Of a stretch of DNA of 59,735 nucleotides, positions 27,557 to 35,506 are shown piece by piece. The position numbers were made by a program, and so were the translations under genes. This stretch comes from a virus. Positions within the stretch are counted from its first letter, which is position 1, and the number at the start of each line of letters is the position of its first letter. Below the pieces are notes generated by a model, which made no database searches, was not told the DNA's origin, and saw nothing but the letters and a program-made list of their open reading frames with translations. The stretch is from positions 1-59,735 of IMG/VR virus record IMGVR_UViG_3300024999_000115; one strand, written 5' to 3'.

Positions 27557-29773
27557 ATGGAACTCGACAAAAAGGCTTTAGACCGTCTTGCAGCGGAAAA
27601 GGGTAAAAAGTGCATCGATTCTTTTTACTTCTTTTTCCGAACTTTCTGGCCAGAAATGTCCGGGGACAAGTTTATTGATGCACCTCACATAAAATATATC
27701 TGTGATACTATTCAGTTTCACGCGATGAGGGTAATTCGCCGTGAATTGTGCATGGAAACACTGATAATTAACGTGCCGCCGGGTTCCAGTAAGTCAACCA
27801 TTGCAACAATCGCATTCCCTATGTGGGTTTGGCTTCATTCTCCGAACTTAACAAGTACAAACGTTTCCTATTCTGCCCGATTGTCTGAACGCCACGCAAA
27901 GAAAGCAAGGGCAATTACAGCAAGTGAAAAGTGGCATATCCTGTTTGACAACATTTTCATCGTTAAATTCGGCAAGCCGCTTGAAATTACTACCGAGAAC
28001 CAGAACAGCATTGAAAACAACTTTAAGGGTGAACGATTCAACACATCAGTTGATGGTACAATAACAGGGATGCACGCTGATTTCATCATAAAAGACGATA
28101 TGCAGGACCCGAAACAGGCCAAATCTGACACAATGCGCGACCACGCGAATGAATGGGACGAAGAAACATTGACCCATCGACATAAAGATGCTTCCTGCTT
28201 CCTTGATATTATCATTGCCCAAAGGTTACACGAAAACGATTTAACCGGTTACACGCTCAACAAACCGATTTCAACCACTCTTGTCAGTTTACCGGCAGAA
28301 ATTACCGAGGCTTCAACTGCTATCCCAAAATCAGCGTTAGAATTGTACACAAACGGGGTACTTGACCCGAACAGACGGCCAAAGGTTGTACTTGAAAACC
28401 TGAAAGCTGCTTCCGGGGCCGCTACTTACACCTGCCAATACTTACAAGTACCATTCAATCTGGAAGAACAAGCCATCAGGCCGTCAATGTTTGAGATTGT
28501 ACCAGAAAGACACGATATAACCTTTGATTTATGGATTGACGGAGCCTACACCGAGAAAACAGACAACGACCCATCGGGAATAATGGTTGCAGGATTCAAA
28601 GACAATACGTTATTCGTGAAACAAGTGTACAATGTCTGGAAAACACTACCTGATTTGCTCAAATTCATCGTACAATTAGGCGAGAATGGAGTATTTGACC
28701 CACAACAAGGCAGGATATTCATTGAACCAAAGGCTTCAGGATATTCGCTGGCCCAATACATCGAAAGTGATACCAATTACAATTTCGTGCTGATTGGCCA
28801 GAACACCAGCAAGGATGAAAAGAATATCGTACAGCAGGGAAAGACTGCCCGGCACAACATTATCCAACCAAAGGCAGAAAGTGGCAGAATTAAGCTATTT
28901 AAGGGCAATTGGAATGATGATTACCTCACTCAGCTTTGCGGATTCCCACGCGCAGCACATGACGAACAAGTTGATAACACCGGTTATGCCGTTCATCACT
29001 ATTTTATGAATCAAAATACATTTATTGCTCAATACACCCTCAATCGATTGGAGAAATCAGTAACCGATTCTGTTCCGGTTGAAATCACTTCTCAGATTGA
29101 CAAATTCACAATCTCAGCAGATTACAGGGAAACACCAAAAGGCGACACCCAATTGTTCGACTATCCGACCAAATTGCTGAAATATCGCTATGTCGTTAGC
29201 CTGGTTCTCACCTCGGAAGGCGAACGGGCCGGAAAGACGGTTATTGTGGCTCTGGATAGAACAAACAACTCTGTGCCGGCAATGTTCTTGTCTGAATCTA
29301 TCGACCCGAAAAAGGCCGGAATTAAGGCGCTGGAACTGGCAGCGATATTTGACAATGCTAAATTGATTATTGGGGTTAAAAGAGAAGTTTCGACCACTCA
29401 AAACGAAGAAAACGACCTTTCACATATCGCAATCGCTGAAATACGCAAAACCAGGTACGATAACATCTTTTCCCGGCTGGTCCAGAACAACATCAAAAAG
29501 GTCAGGGAAAAAGAATACGGGTTTGAAATCAACCGAAGCAGCACAAGAGAGGTGTTTTACCACCTGAAAGATTCAGTTGAATCAAACAAGGTTAGTTCTG
29601 TACCTTTGGAAGTGTTCTCTGAAATGAAACTACTGGAACGCAAGAAAGAAACCGGGGAAATCGGTTCACATGAAGGTTATCAGGCTAATGCTGTTTTGGC
29701 TTATGCTGTTGCTTTGAAAGTGAGTGACGAAATGTATGATAAGGTGACTGTTAAAAGAAATGAGAATTGGTGA
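27557..29773 (+). CDS. terL: Terminase large subunit
   Basis: 738 residues: the ATP-driven packaging motor and nuclease. Walker A is NVPPGSSKST (72-81). Walker B is FIIKDD (176-181), with a coupling motif near IIAQRLHENDL. The RNase H-like nuclease has candidate acidic residues Asp328 (WIDGA), Glu390 (FIEPK) and Asp469/Asp473 (HDEQVDN). Beyond about residue 490 there is a further 250-residue segment with strand/helix order like a second nuclease fold (FTISADY; GYQANAVLAYAVAL). The start is 3 bases after the giant gene's stop. TerS lies about 0.85 kb away on the opposite strand. Confidence 0.9.
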   Translation: MELDKKALDRLAAEKGKKCIDSFYFFFRTFWPEMSGDKFIDAPHIKYICDTIQFHAMRVIRRELCMETLIINVPPGSSKSTIATIAFPMWVWLHSPNLTSTNVSYSARLSERHAKKARAITASEKWHILFDNIFIVKFGKPLEITTENQNSIENNFKGERFNTSVDGTITGMHADFIIKDDMQDPKQAKSDTMRDHANEWDEETLTHRHKDASCFLDIIIAQRLHENDLTGYTLNKPISTTLVSLPAEITEASTAIPKSALELYTNGVLDPNRRPKVVLENLKAASGAATYTCQYLQVPFNLEEQAIRPSMFEIVPERHDITFDLWIDGAYTEKTDNDPSGIMVAGFKDNTLFVKQVYNVWKTLPDLLKFIVQLGENGVFDPQQGRIFIEPKASGYSLAQYIESDTNYNFVLIGQNTSKDEKNIVQQGKTARHNIIQPKAESGRIKLFKGNWNDDYLTQLCGFPRAAHDEQVDNTGYAVHHYFMNQNTFIAQYTLNRLEKSVTDSVPVEITSQIDKFTISADYRETPKGDTQLFDYPTKLLKYRYVVSLVLTSEGERAGKTVIVALDRTNNSVPAMFLSESIDPKKAGIKALELAAIFDNAKLIIGVKREVSTTQNEENDLSHIAIAEIRKTRYDNIFSRLVQNNIKKVREKEYGFEINRSSTREVFYHLKDSVESNKVSSVPLEVFSEMKLLERKKETGEIGSHEGYQANAVLAYAVALKVSDEMYDKVTVKRNENW

Positions 29774-29820
29774 TTATTCTTCGTACCAATAAGCTATTAA
29801 AAATATCATATCAATTCGTT

Positions 29821-30060
29821 TTAACATTCATCTTCAGTTGCTTCCCTAAAATTCCAAATATGATAAAGTCCAATGATTTTACCTGTTCTAAAATCATGTA
29901 AAATACAATGTTCTGTATTATTGGGTATTTCTCCTAAAAAAACAAACAATTCCCCTTTAGGAAATGTGTTCTTGAAGTATTGTTCGTAATCTTCTTTGGA
30001 GCAAGAATTTTCATCAAATACAACCAAAGCGTTTTGTCTTATTTTTTTTCTACGTCCCAT
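29821..30060 (-). CDS. Small conserved-type protein, unknown
   Basis: 79 residues, mixed alpha/beta, with a basic start (MGRRKKIRQNALVVFDEN) and a compact soluble body ending IIGLYHIWNFREATEDEC. Last gene of the early leftward region; converges on terL. No recognised domain. Confidence 0.5.
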   Translation of the reverse strand: MGRRKKIRQNALVVFDENSCSKEDYEQYFKNTFPKGELFVFLGEIPNNTEHCILHDFRTGKIIGLYHIWNFREATEDEC

Positions 30061-30064
30061 GTTT

Positions 30065-30256
30065 CTACTTTTTTATTAGTCTTATTTCATATCCTAAATA
30101 CTCAGCATACTTAACAAGTACATCGTAGGGCATTTTTCGCCTTCCAGATTCATACCTGCTTAATGTAGTGGAATTGATTCCGAGGGTTCCGGTTAAATCA
30201 TCCTGACTAACCTTTTTTTCTTTCCTGATTTGTATTAAACTGCTTAATATATCCAT
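30065..30256 (-). CDS. XRE-family HTH regulator
   Basis: 63 residues from ATG 30256 (MDILSSLIQIRKEKKVSQDD); the longer start at 30328 would run into the neighbouring gene and is not preferred. The whole protein is one Xre/HTH_3 domain: RKEKKVSQDDLTGTLGINSTTLSRYESGRRKMP. A promoter-like TACATTTG lies about 30-37 bases upstream. It may regulate its own unit or the late promoter, which carries the same 13-bp box. Confidence 0.75.
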   Translation of the reverse strand: MDILSSLIQIRKEKKVSQDDLTGTLGINSTTLSRYESGRRKMPYDVLVKYAEYLGYEIRLIKK

Positions 30257-30285
30257 TAGTACATTATTTACCCGCGTTTCTTGTA

Positions 30286-30293
30286 CAAATGTA
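30286..30293 (-). promoter_or_regulatory. -7-type box upstream of the HTH gene
   Basis: On the minus strand TACATTTG (TAnnTTTG consensus) in the context TACATTTGTACAA, identical to 13 bases at the rightward late promoter (13543-13555). No clear -33 TTTG was seen at 19-21 bases. Confidence 0.4.
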
Positions 30294-30314
30294 TAATTAT
30301 TATTCAGAATATAA

Positions 30315-30503
30315 CTATGAACTGTCAATAATTAACTCAATCAGCCTCCCATTCACATAAATCCTGCTCCTGATTTTGCCCTCATCCTTCAATCGGTTCA
30401 GTTCATCCCGGCCAGCTTCGCCAAACCGGTTTAAAAGTTCAACCAGCGTAAAATAAGGGAACTTTGTACGGGAATATTTCTCCGTGAGATATTGTTCAAC
30501 CAT
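30315..30503 (-). CDS. Small winged-helix-like protein
   Basis: 62 residues: MVEQYLTEKYSRTKFPYFTL, then LLNRFGEAGRDELNRLKDEGKIRSRIYVNGRLIEL. The helix-helix-hairpin pattern resembles a small winged helix. It is preceded immediately by three AGGTGYA repeats. Function unknown; DNA binding is an inference. Confidence 0.5.
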   Translation of the reverse strand: MVEQYLTEKYSRTKFPYFTLVELLNRFGEAGRDELNRLKDEGKIRSRIYVNGRLIELIIDSS

Positions 30504-30538
30504 TTTACACCTGTTTTGTACCTATTTTATGCACCTAT
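30504..30538 (-). repeat. Three AGGTGYAAA-type direct repeats
   Basis: On the minus strand AGGTGCATAAA (from 30536), AGGTACAAA (30523-30515) and AGGTGTAAA (30512-30504), spaced 11-13 bases. The same element occurs five times around the candidate attP (52784-52805, 52986-53017), so they may be binding sites for one shared protein. Confidence 0.45.
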
Positions 30539-30617
30539 CCGGTTTTTAATATCTCTCATAAACGTTGATTTTACTGCTATTTCAGCGGTTTTTAATGTAG
30601 TCCTGTAAGGATTAATG

Positions 30618-31160
30618 TTAATCAATGCTCTCTAAAATGTCCTTGATGTGAGACAGGGATTCAGTGTCAAACTTGTGGTTGTGGTTCTCGATGTAAGCAC
30701 CCATTCTCCTGAGTTGTTTATCAATCACGCCTAACTTGTCAACCAACTTTACTTTCTTTAGAACTCCTATTTGCCCTCTGTCCTCACCTCTGCCGCCCCA
30801 AATTTCTTCAACCTGATAATCCTGTATGCAAGCTGCTTCCTGATCTGTCATTTCGTGAATCTGTTTCATCGTACCATCTTCATTGAAGATAGTTTTTAGG
30901 TTGAAATTTAGCAGTTCAGCGAGTTTTTCAAGAACATGAATAAGTGTAACTTCTGCTTTTTTTGACGCAACTTCCTGTATTTCAGTAATCCTTTGTAATA
31001 CATTAGTATTTGTCATTAATTTACATGATTCCACCCATACCGATTCATCTTTCCATTTTTGTGACTTTGGATAAGCAATTCTGTAAGCATCAGACTGAGT
31101 TTTACCTGAAGCAACTGAATTTGCAAATATGGTTTGCTGCGGTGTTAATTCTGTTTTCAT
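30618..31160 (-). CDS. terS: Terminase small subunit
   Basis: 180 residues. The N-terminal DNA-binding region LTPQQTIFANSVASGKTQSDAYRIAYP is the classic Terminase_2-type opening, followed by EITEIQEVASKK-like helices and a beta-hairpin region around IQDYQVEEIWGGRGEDRGQI that would face the terminase ring. It recognises phage DNA for packaging. It sits in the early leftward region rather than beside terL, on the opposite strand. Confidence 0.8.
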   Translation of the reverse strand: MKTELTPQQTIFANSVASGKTQSDAYRIAYPKSQKWKDESVWVESCKLMTNTNVLQRITEIQEVASKKAEVTLIHVLEKLAELLNFNLKTIFNEDGTMKQIHEMTDQEAACIQDYQVEEIWGGRGEDRGQIGVLKKVKLVDKLGVIDKQLRRMGAYIENHNHKFDTESLSHIKDILESID

Positions 31161-31166
31161 TTTCGC

Positions 31167-31343
31167 TTATTTTTCGATTAAACTACAATCCTTTGCATAC
31201 ACGGGCCAGTTGATACCCTCCAGTATAATTACATACTCAAGTGTAATCGGTTCCCGGTATATTTCTTAAACTACCTGAACTTGCAGGTTTCCGTCAAGTA
31301 TTTCGTCTCCAATGGCGAGTTTTGCGGCTTTTACGTCAATCAT
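31167..31343 (-). pseudogene. 59-codon frame interrupted by one TAA
   Basis: Reading from ATG 31343, 25 codons (MIDVKAAKLAIGDEILDGNL and five more) end in a TAA at codon 26. The same frame then continues with a sensible sequence (EIYREPITLEYVIILEGINW, ending AKDCSLIEK) to a second TAA, 6 bases before the terS ATG. The two parts look like one small beta-rich protein. It could be a recent nonsense mutation, a sequencing error, or two separate peptides. Confidence 0.4.
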
Positions 31344-31716
31344 TTTCGGTTGTTTTGATTGTTAATTCTTCGCCGGTGAGCGCAAAATACAGGTTTTGCA
31401 ATTGGTGAACGTATTCAATATTAAAAATATTCCACACCAAAATCATTCCTATTGCAAATTCAATCTGCCATTTTTCTTCGGTAATCATACCAACTTGAAA
31501 TTGACATCTTTCAGTTGATTTTGTAGCAAATCCACTGACTATTTCAAACCCAAATTTCACCAGCCATTCTTCGGTAAGCGGAATAGGTTTGTATTCAGAA
31601 ATTTCTCTGTGTGCTATTTCTGATTGATACAAGTTTAGTATGTCACACGGTTTGCATTCGTGTCGCAATTCTCCAAACATGATTAAGTTTTTAAGGCGAA
31701 GTTCATTTGCTTTCAT
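31336..31716 (-). CDS. Conserved Bacteroidota phage-type protein
   Basis: 126 residues: MKANELRLKNLIMFGE, PIPLTEEWLVKFGFEIV and EYVHQLQNLYFALTGEELTI. I recognise this as a family of hypothetical proteins common in Bacteroidota phages and prophages, with no known function. One Cys-x-x-Cys is present (HECKPCDI). Confidence 0.65.
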   Translation of the reverse strand: MKANELRLKNLIMFGELRHECKPCDILNLYQSEIAHREISEYKPIPLTEEWLVKFGFEIVSGFATKSTERCQFQVGMITEEKWQIEFAIGMILVWNIFNIEYVHQLQNLYFALTGEELTIKTTEND

Positions 31717-31816
31717 AATTCCATTCTGTTAAAAATTCAATCAACGGTATCACATCGCATTTTACAAATGCTATTATCAGGAGCCAAAGTGCTGTTATCT
31801 GCAAAAATGCTTCCAT
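31703..31816 (-). CDS. Small membrane protein (37 aa)
   Basis: Reads MEAFLQITALWLLIIAFVKC, then DVIPLIEFLTEWNYESK. One predicted membrane helix (residues 6-19). Its ATG overlaps the upstream stop as TAATG, a sign of translational coupling, and it overlaps the next gene by 14 bases. Confidence 0.5.
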   Translation of the reverse strand: MEAFLQITALWLLIIAFVKCDVIPLIEFLTEWNYESK

Positions 31817-32013
31817 TATTTTTTAAGTTTTAAGATTGACTCCTTATCTACCCATACTTTAGCCATACCCGACCATTCAGCTTTTGCACTTTCAGCAGCA
31901 GCTTCAATAGCTTCATTCCATGCCTCTTTTTGAATTTGTTCAATCATATCCAAATCTCCATCAGGCGATTTATTGACCAAAAAAGCATTATACCATTCTT
32001 CGGGTGCTTTCAT
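31816..32013 (-). CDS. Small acidic helical protein (MKxPEEW family)
   Basis: 65 residues from ATG 32013 (MKAPEEWYNAFLVNK), chosen because that ATG overlaps the preceding stop as ATGA and because the gene at 43318-43476 begins with the same MKxPEEW pattern. It contains IQKEAWNEAIEAAAESAKAEW, an amphipathic helix. Unknown function. Confidence 0.6.
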   Translation of the reverse strand: MKAPEEWYNAFLVNKSPDGDLDMIEQIQKEAWNEAIEAAAESAKAEWSGMAKVWVDKESILKLKK

Positions 32014-32096
32014 TTCATACTCTTTTTGGTCCCCGAAATACTCCATGCAAGCGCAAGCACGATAACAACTATCAATGTATAAAACAGTACTTCCAT
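32010..32096 (-). CDS. Tiny membrane protein (28 aa)
   Basis: MEVLFYTLIVVIVLALAWSI then SGTKKSMK: one membrane helix followed by a short basic tail. The stop overlaps the next start (ATGA), and the gene begins one base after the stop of the upstream gene. The tight packing supports it being real. Confidence 0.5.
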   Translation of the reverse strand: MEVLFYTLIVVIVLALAWSISGTKKSMK

Positions 32097-32097
32097 T

Positions 32098-32409
32098 TCA
32101 GTTTACCCCCAAGTTTGTTTTTATTGCCAAAATTCCCCCGAAAAACTCTTTTTCGTGCTCCGGGTTCTGAGATAAGTAACTTCCTATTGTGGCGAAGATG
32201 AAGCGGCGAAACTCCTCATTTGCCTGAATGTGGTGCTGAATTGTGTTTGCAAGTAGTCTGGCATCGCCGTGAATAGAAAAGGCCGCGTTTTGATGCTCAT
32301 TGTCGCCGTGGACGTACATTGTTGCATCGGTTGTGCTTCCAGTTGGTGAGAGTATTCCCATCAGTTCATTAATCCGGGCGTTGATGTTTCTTTTTTCTTC
32401 AGCGTTCAT
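32098..32409 (-). CDS. Small soluble protein, unknown
   Basis: 103 residues. It is helical with HGD-containing loops (MYVHGDNEHQNAAFSIHGDA), followed by ANTIQHHIQANEEFRRFIFA. This pattern is familiar from hypothetical proteins of Bacteroidota phages. No catalytic motif assigned. Confidence 0.55.
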   Translation of the reverse strand: MNAEEKRNINARINELMGILSPTGSTTDATMYVHGDNEHQNAAFSIHGDARLLANTIQHHIQANEEFRRFIFATIGSYLSQNPEHEKEFFGGILAIKTNLGVN

Positions 32410-32422
32410 TTTAATTGCATTT

Positions 32423-32743
32423 TTAACAAGTTACATTCTTCCTCAAAATATAGTTGATGATTAACCGGCTTTCCCTTTCACAAACCGAGAATGTTGTTGA
32501 AAATATCTCAACTTTCGTCTGGTGTTCGGTATGCAAGTTTTCAACCAGGTGTATCATGTTATCGTCAATTACTTGCCTGTAATGCCTCCTCACAATGTTT
32601 CCGGCCTGTTTCCCTGATAGAAAACAATGCTTTCCGGCTTCTTCATACATTGAGTTGGTGTCTAAGTCCTTGCCGCTTCTGAGTTGTTTCTGAAATTCGC
32701 GGATAACCTTTCGCTCTCGAATCAATGTAGTTCTTCGCTTCAT
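32423..32743 (-). CDS. Small basic protein, unknown
   Basis: 106 residues, helical and basic (MKRRTTLIRERKVIREFQKQ), with a central SGKQAGNIVRRHYRQVI. Possibly nucleic-acid binding. Start overlaps the preceding stop by 4 bases. Confidence 0.5.
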   Translation of the reverse strand: MKRRTTLIRERKVIREFQKQLRSGKDLDTNSMYEEAGKHCFLSGKQAGNIVRRHYRQVIDDNMIHLVENLHTEHQTKVEIFSTTFSVCERESRLIINYILRKNVTC

Positions 32744-33225
32744 TTAATCTCAACTTCTTTTCGTGCCATCATTTCATTAGCGTATTTATTTGCATTTTTC
32801 TCATACCTTTTTTCAATTTCTGCCATCAGGAGGGCGGCCCCGATGTACGATACAAGGAAAGCCGCCCAATGCAACAAAATCAAAAGTGGTAAAGTAGAGA
32901 ATGCAAATCGTTGAAGTAGTATGTTCCTTTTATGTTTGTGCTGCAAATGATAAAGTTCATGGTAGAATATATACAGCAGTAACTTTGGTTTCTTGAATAG
33001 ATTTTCATTTAAGTAGATTGTCTTAAACCAAGCAAAGCCGAAATGATTGGTATTTTTCTGAAACGTTCTGATTGTAACGTGGTATTTCGTCCTTAGCAGC
33101 GAAATTAACTTGTTGTCGTTGTTGTGAATCATGCCGATTCTCTGGAAGTCAGACCATACCTGTGAATACAAGTAGTAAACCAAATGAATAATTGAAAGTG
33201 ATATGACTAATTCTAATTTTGACAT
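32740..33225 (-). CDS. Membrane-bound zinc metallopeptidase-like protein
   Basis: 161 residues from ATG 33225, which lies inside the last codons of the upstream gene after an A/G-rich stretch; the start at 33303 would overlap far more. It has an N-terminal membrane helix (VISLSIIHLVYYLY), zinc motif HELYH (89-93) in YIFYHELYHLQHKHKR, two adjacent hydrophobic segments (105-136), and a third-ligand candidate ENxAN-like Glu142 (YEKNANKYAN). This arrangement matches M48/M56-type integral membrane peptidases in miniature. It follows a two-helix membrane protein gene with which it may act. Confidence 0.65.
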   Translation of the reverse strand: MSKLELVISLSIIHLVYYLYSQVWSDFQRIGMIHNNDNKLISLLRTKYHVTIRTFQKNTNHFGFAWFKTIYLNENLFKKPKLLLYIFYHELYHLQHKHKRNILLQRFAFSTLPLLILLHWAAFLVSYIGAALLMAEIEKRYEKNANKYANEMMARKEVEIK

Positions 33226-33902
33226 AGCTTTTCTTTTTCGATTGCTCCAGTTGCTATTTTCATTCTCCGGTTGTAATCTTCCTGATACTCTTTCTTCCGG
33301 CATCTGTCAATTTCCCTTCTCAGGTCGAATTTTGCCATGTTTTCATCGGTGAGTTCAAGAATGTCGCGGACTTCATCATCGAGAACATGAATGTTTTTGT
33401 GTGCGTAAATAAGAGCATTGACAAGTATTGCCTGATTGATACCATCTTTAACCTGTTGAGGAAGTATTCTGACTTTGTACTTGTACTGCCGTTTTTCCTG
33501 CTTTGTCAATTCGATTCCTGATTGTACCTTCTGGCTTAATTTAAGCCATGTTTCGTTGCGGATTGACTTCCGGGGTAAATACACCCACTTAACTATTTTG
33601 TCTTTGTGTATGTGGCCAAAATGAGTGCTGTCGCCTAAATAAAGCATCAACCTGCCCTGTTGAACGTCTTTGATGTACAGCCAGAACATTTTGTAATTCT
33701 TTACCGCGAATATTCCGATGAACCAAACGAGAAGTAAGGCGATTGGAAGCGGCGTGTACCAGACTGGAAGATTAATTTCTGTAAAGAATGACAACAGTAC
33801 ACTTGCGGTTGCATAGACGAACATTGCGATTCCTCCAATAATGAAATACAAGTACAGGAATCGGGCCTTTGTTATGCTGCGATTTTTGATTTTCTTTCTC
33901 AT
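33213..33902 (-). CDS. Two-helix membrane protein with cytoplasmic C-terminal domain
   Basis: 229 residues from ATG 33902 (MRKKIKNRSITKARFLYLYF), 4 bases after the upstream stop. Two N-terminal membrane helices (about 16-39 and 51-69) are followed by a 160-residue basic soluble region (QGRLMLYLGDSTHFGHIHKD; VRDILELTDENMAKFDLRRE). Overlaps the metallopeptidase start. Unknown function. Confidence 0.55.
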   Translation of the reverse strand: MRKKIKNRSITKARFLYLYFIIGGIAMFVYATASVLLSFFTEINLPVWYTPLPIALLLVWFIGIFAVKNYKMFWLYIKDVQQGRLMLYLGDSTHFGHIHKDKIVKWVYLPRKSIRNETWLKLSQKVQSGIELTKQEKRQYKYKVRILPQQVKDGINQAILVNALIYAHKNIHVLDDEVRDILELTDENMAKFDLRREIDRCRKKEYQEDYNRRMKIATGAIEKEKLCQN

Positions 33903-33906
33903 GTCT

Positions 33907-34224
33907 TTATGCTTTGTTCGCCCAATCCACAAGATACTTCGCCATTACCCGTAATTTCAAACCAATTGCCCACTTGCTGATGATTGGCTTAATTTCATCC
34001 TTTTTAATGAAGTCTGACTTCTGGCAAACAGCATAAATCTGTAATTGCCAATTCCGGCCCCGGTTGTCTTTCAATCCTCCTGCCGGAAGTCGATAACCCC
34101 GGAAGTCGTCTGTAACTTCACCTGTGTTGTGAATGTAGGTTGATATTGCTTTGATTGCAGGATTTAACTTTCGTTCTGCTTCCCTGGCATAAAGTCTTGT
34201 TGTTGAAATCGTTTTTGTTGCCAT
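33907..34224 (-). CDS. Small basic protein, unknown
   Basis: 105 residues: MATKTISTTRLYAREAERKL, then WQLQIYAVCQKSDFIKKDEI. Soluble alpha/beta. First gene of a small unit that includes the membrane protein and metallopeptidase. Two copies of AATCTATGTA (34251-34260, 34273-34282) lie in front of it and may be control sites. Confidence 0.5.
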   Translation of the reverse strand: MATKTISTTRLYAREAERKLNPAIKAISTYIHNTGEVTDDFRGYRLPAGGLKDNRGRNWQLQIYAVCQKSDFIKKDEIKPIISKWAIGLKLRVMAKYLVDWANKA

Positions 34225-34540
34225 TATCTTTTATAAAATTGATAATAGCAAATCTATGTAAAAAACAAATACAATCTATGTACTTTGTGAAGCAATTATT
34301 AACAATAGATAGGAAATGTCATACTCTTATCCCGCTTGCCGGTGATTTAATCCGGCTTATTAGCGAATCGTGGGAGTAAGTATATTTTACGTAAGTTATT
34401 TTTTATTTTGGCTAAATACAAGTTTATAGAATAATTTCAATGCTATTATATCAAAGTTTTACCTTTTATTGCCGTCATAAGTTAATAGTTTTATAATTAA
34501 ATAATTACAGCGGCTTAATACATATAACCGTTAAGGGCAA
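34225..34540. other. AT-rich intergenic region
   Basis: 316 bp without a convincing gene. It holds the promoter-like TAGATTTG (minus, 34256-34249), the repeated AATCTATGTA, a small hairpin GCCGG/CCGGC near 34336-34355, and the degenerate left edge of the hairpin-separated small-gene array. Confidence 0.5.
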
Positions 34541-34843
34541 TTATAGATGACGCTCCCAAAAATGAAGCCTACGCACCCAAAATGCAGAACACGAATCACC
34601 ATTAGTAAATTCTACATTTTCGCCTTTGATAATGTATTTTTCAAACTGCATCGGTTCTAATCCGTCCTTAATAGCTGTATCAATCATTATTTTGGCTTTC
34701 CAATTGTATTTTAGCCACTCCCCACGCTTGAATTTGTTATGGTTTTCAAACATCCCATTGTTGATTTGGAACTGAATAACTGCCCTTAACAACGCATAAA
34801 AAATATGCCTTTCGTGTGGGAAAATTGAAGTTTTGTTTTTCAT
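34541..34843 (-). CDS. Cassette-like small protein, unknown
   Basis: 100 residues from ATG 34843 (MKNKTSIFPHERHIFYALLR). The longer start at 34915 would run through the hairpin spacer. It is basic and aromatic-rich (RGEWLKYNWKAKIMIDTAIK). First member of the array of small genes separated by inverted-repeat spacers. Confidence 0.5.
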   Translation of the reverse strand: MKNKTSIFPHERHIFYALLRAVIQFQINNGMFENHNKFKRGEWLKYNWKAKIMIDTAIKDGLEPMQFEKYIIKGENVEFTNGDSCSAFWVRRLHFWERHL

Positions 34844-34863
34844 ATCTAATTCTATTTTAAGTT

Positions 34864-34920
34864 GATAATGTTGTATTTCAAATACGGCACATTTCTTATG
34901 CGCAGCCGTTACCAACGAGC
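34864..34920 (-). repeat. attC-like spacer, degenerate
   Basis: On the coding strand GGTAAC is followed by GGCTGCGCAT and the partial complement ATGTGCC. It begins like the better-preserved spacers but has no clear second GTTA box. Included only as a weak member of the set. Confidence 0.25.
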
Positions 34921-34926
34921 ACTACT

Positions 34927-35331
34927 TTAGTACTTCTTACCGTGCTTATGTGGTCTTAGAGCGTTGTATCTCATTTTGGCTTTTATATGCTTCTCTAAGT
35001 TTACGCCCTTGAATGCTGCTAAGTCCATTACTCGAATCATAATATCTGCAAGTTCATCCTCAAAAGTGTCTTTAACCCTATTTTCAAATTGCTCTTTGAA
35101 AAAATTGTCATCATTAAAAGTATGTCCGTAATTCGGGTCTGCCATACCATCAATAAACCATTTCTGTTCTTCAACGCAATTAGAATAGTATTTGTCTTTT
35201 CTATCGCATTCAAGAGCTTCGCTTACTTCACTATGTACAAGCGCAAGCATTTCACCAATGTTTTTTTCAGAATCATAAAAGCCTTTAGCTTTGTTGTTCT
35301 CGTGTATCTGTTTTGAAAGTTCGTTTATCAT
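34927..35331 (-). CDS. MazG-like nucleotide pyrophosphohydrolase
   Basis: 134 residues. It has all-alpha NTP-PPase signatures: EVSEALECDRKDKYY (acidic E-x-x-E region near 35-42) and FEDELADIMIRVMDLAAFKG (E-x-x-D near 93-98), then a C-terminal KAKMRYNALRPHKHGKKY. The family hydrolyses nucleoside triphosphates to monophosphates and could adjust the host nucleotide or alarmone pool. Flanked by attC-like spacers. Confidence 0.7.
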   Translation of the reverse strand: MINELSKQIHENNKAKGFYDSEKNIGEMLALVHSEVSEALECDRKDKYYSNCVEEQKWFIDGMADPNYGHTFNDDNFFKEQFENRVKDTFEDELADIMIRVMDLAAFKGVNLEKHIKAKMRYNALRPHKHGKKY

Positions 35332-35375
35332 TATTTCTATTTATTAAAGTTTCTACTAAATTGCCCGTGCCAGTT

Positions 35376-35506
35376 GGTAACACGGGCTAAAACCGCATTA
35401 AAACGACGGTTTAGCCCCATCGTTACCGTGCATTTAAAACCTCAGAAAGTGTTTAAGATTCTGAAGTTTTTGCATCGGTTTTAAACGTCCGCTTCGCCAC
35501 GGTAAC
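35376..35506 (-). repeat. Two overlapping attC-like hairpins
   Basis: Right-to-left on the coding strand. First, CACGGTAAC (its plus copy at 35498-35506) pairs with GTTACCGTG (35422-35430), with inner arms CATTTAAAACC and GGTTTTAAACG. Second, GGTAAC (35376-35381) pairs with GTTACC (35422-35427), with inner arms GGGCTAAAACCG and CGGTTTAGCCC. The box-arm-loop-arm-box order is that of integron recombination sites, with core GTTACC instead of the canonical GTTRRRY. Confidence 0.45.
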
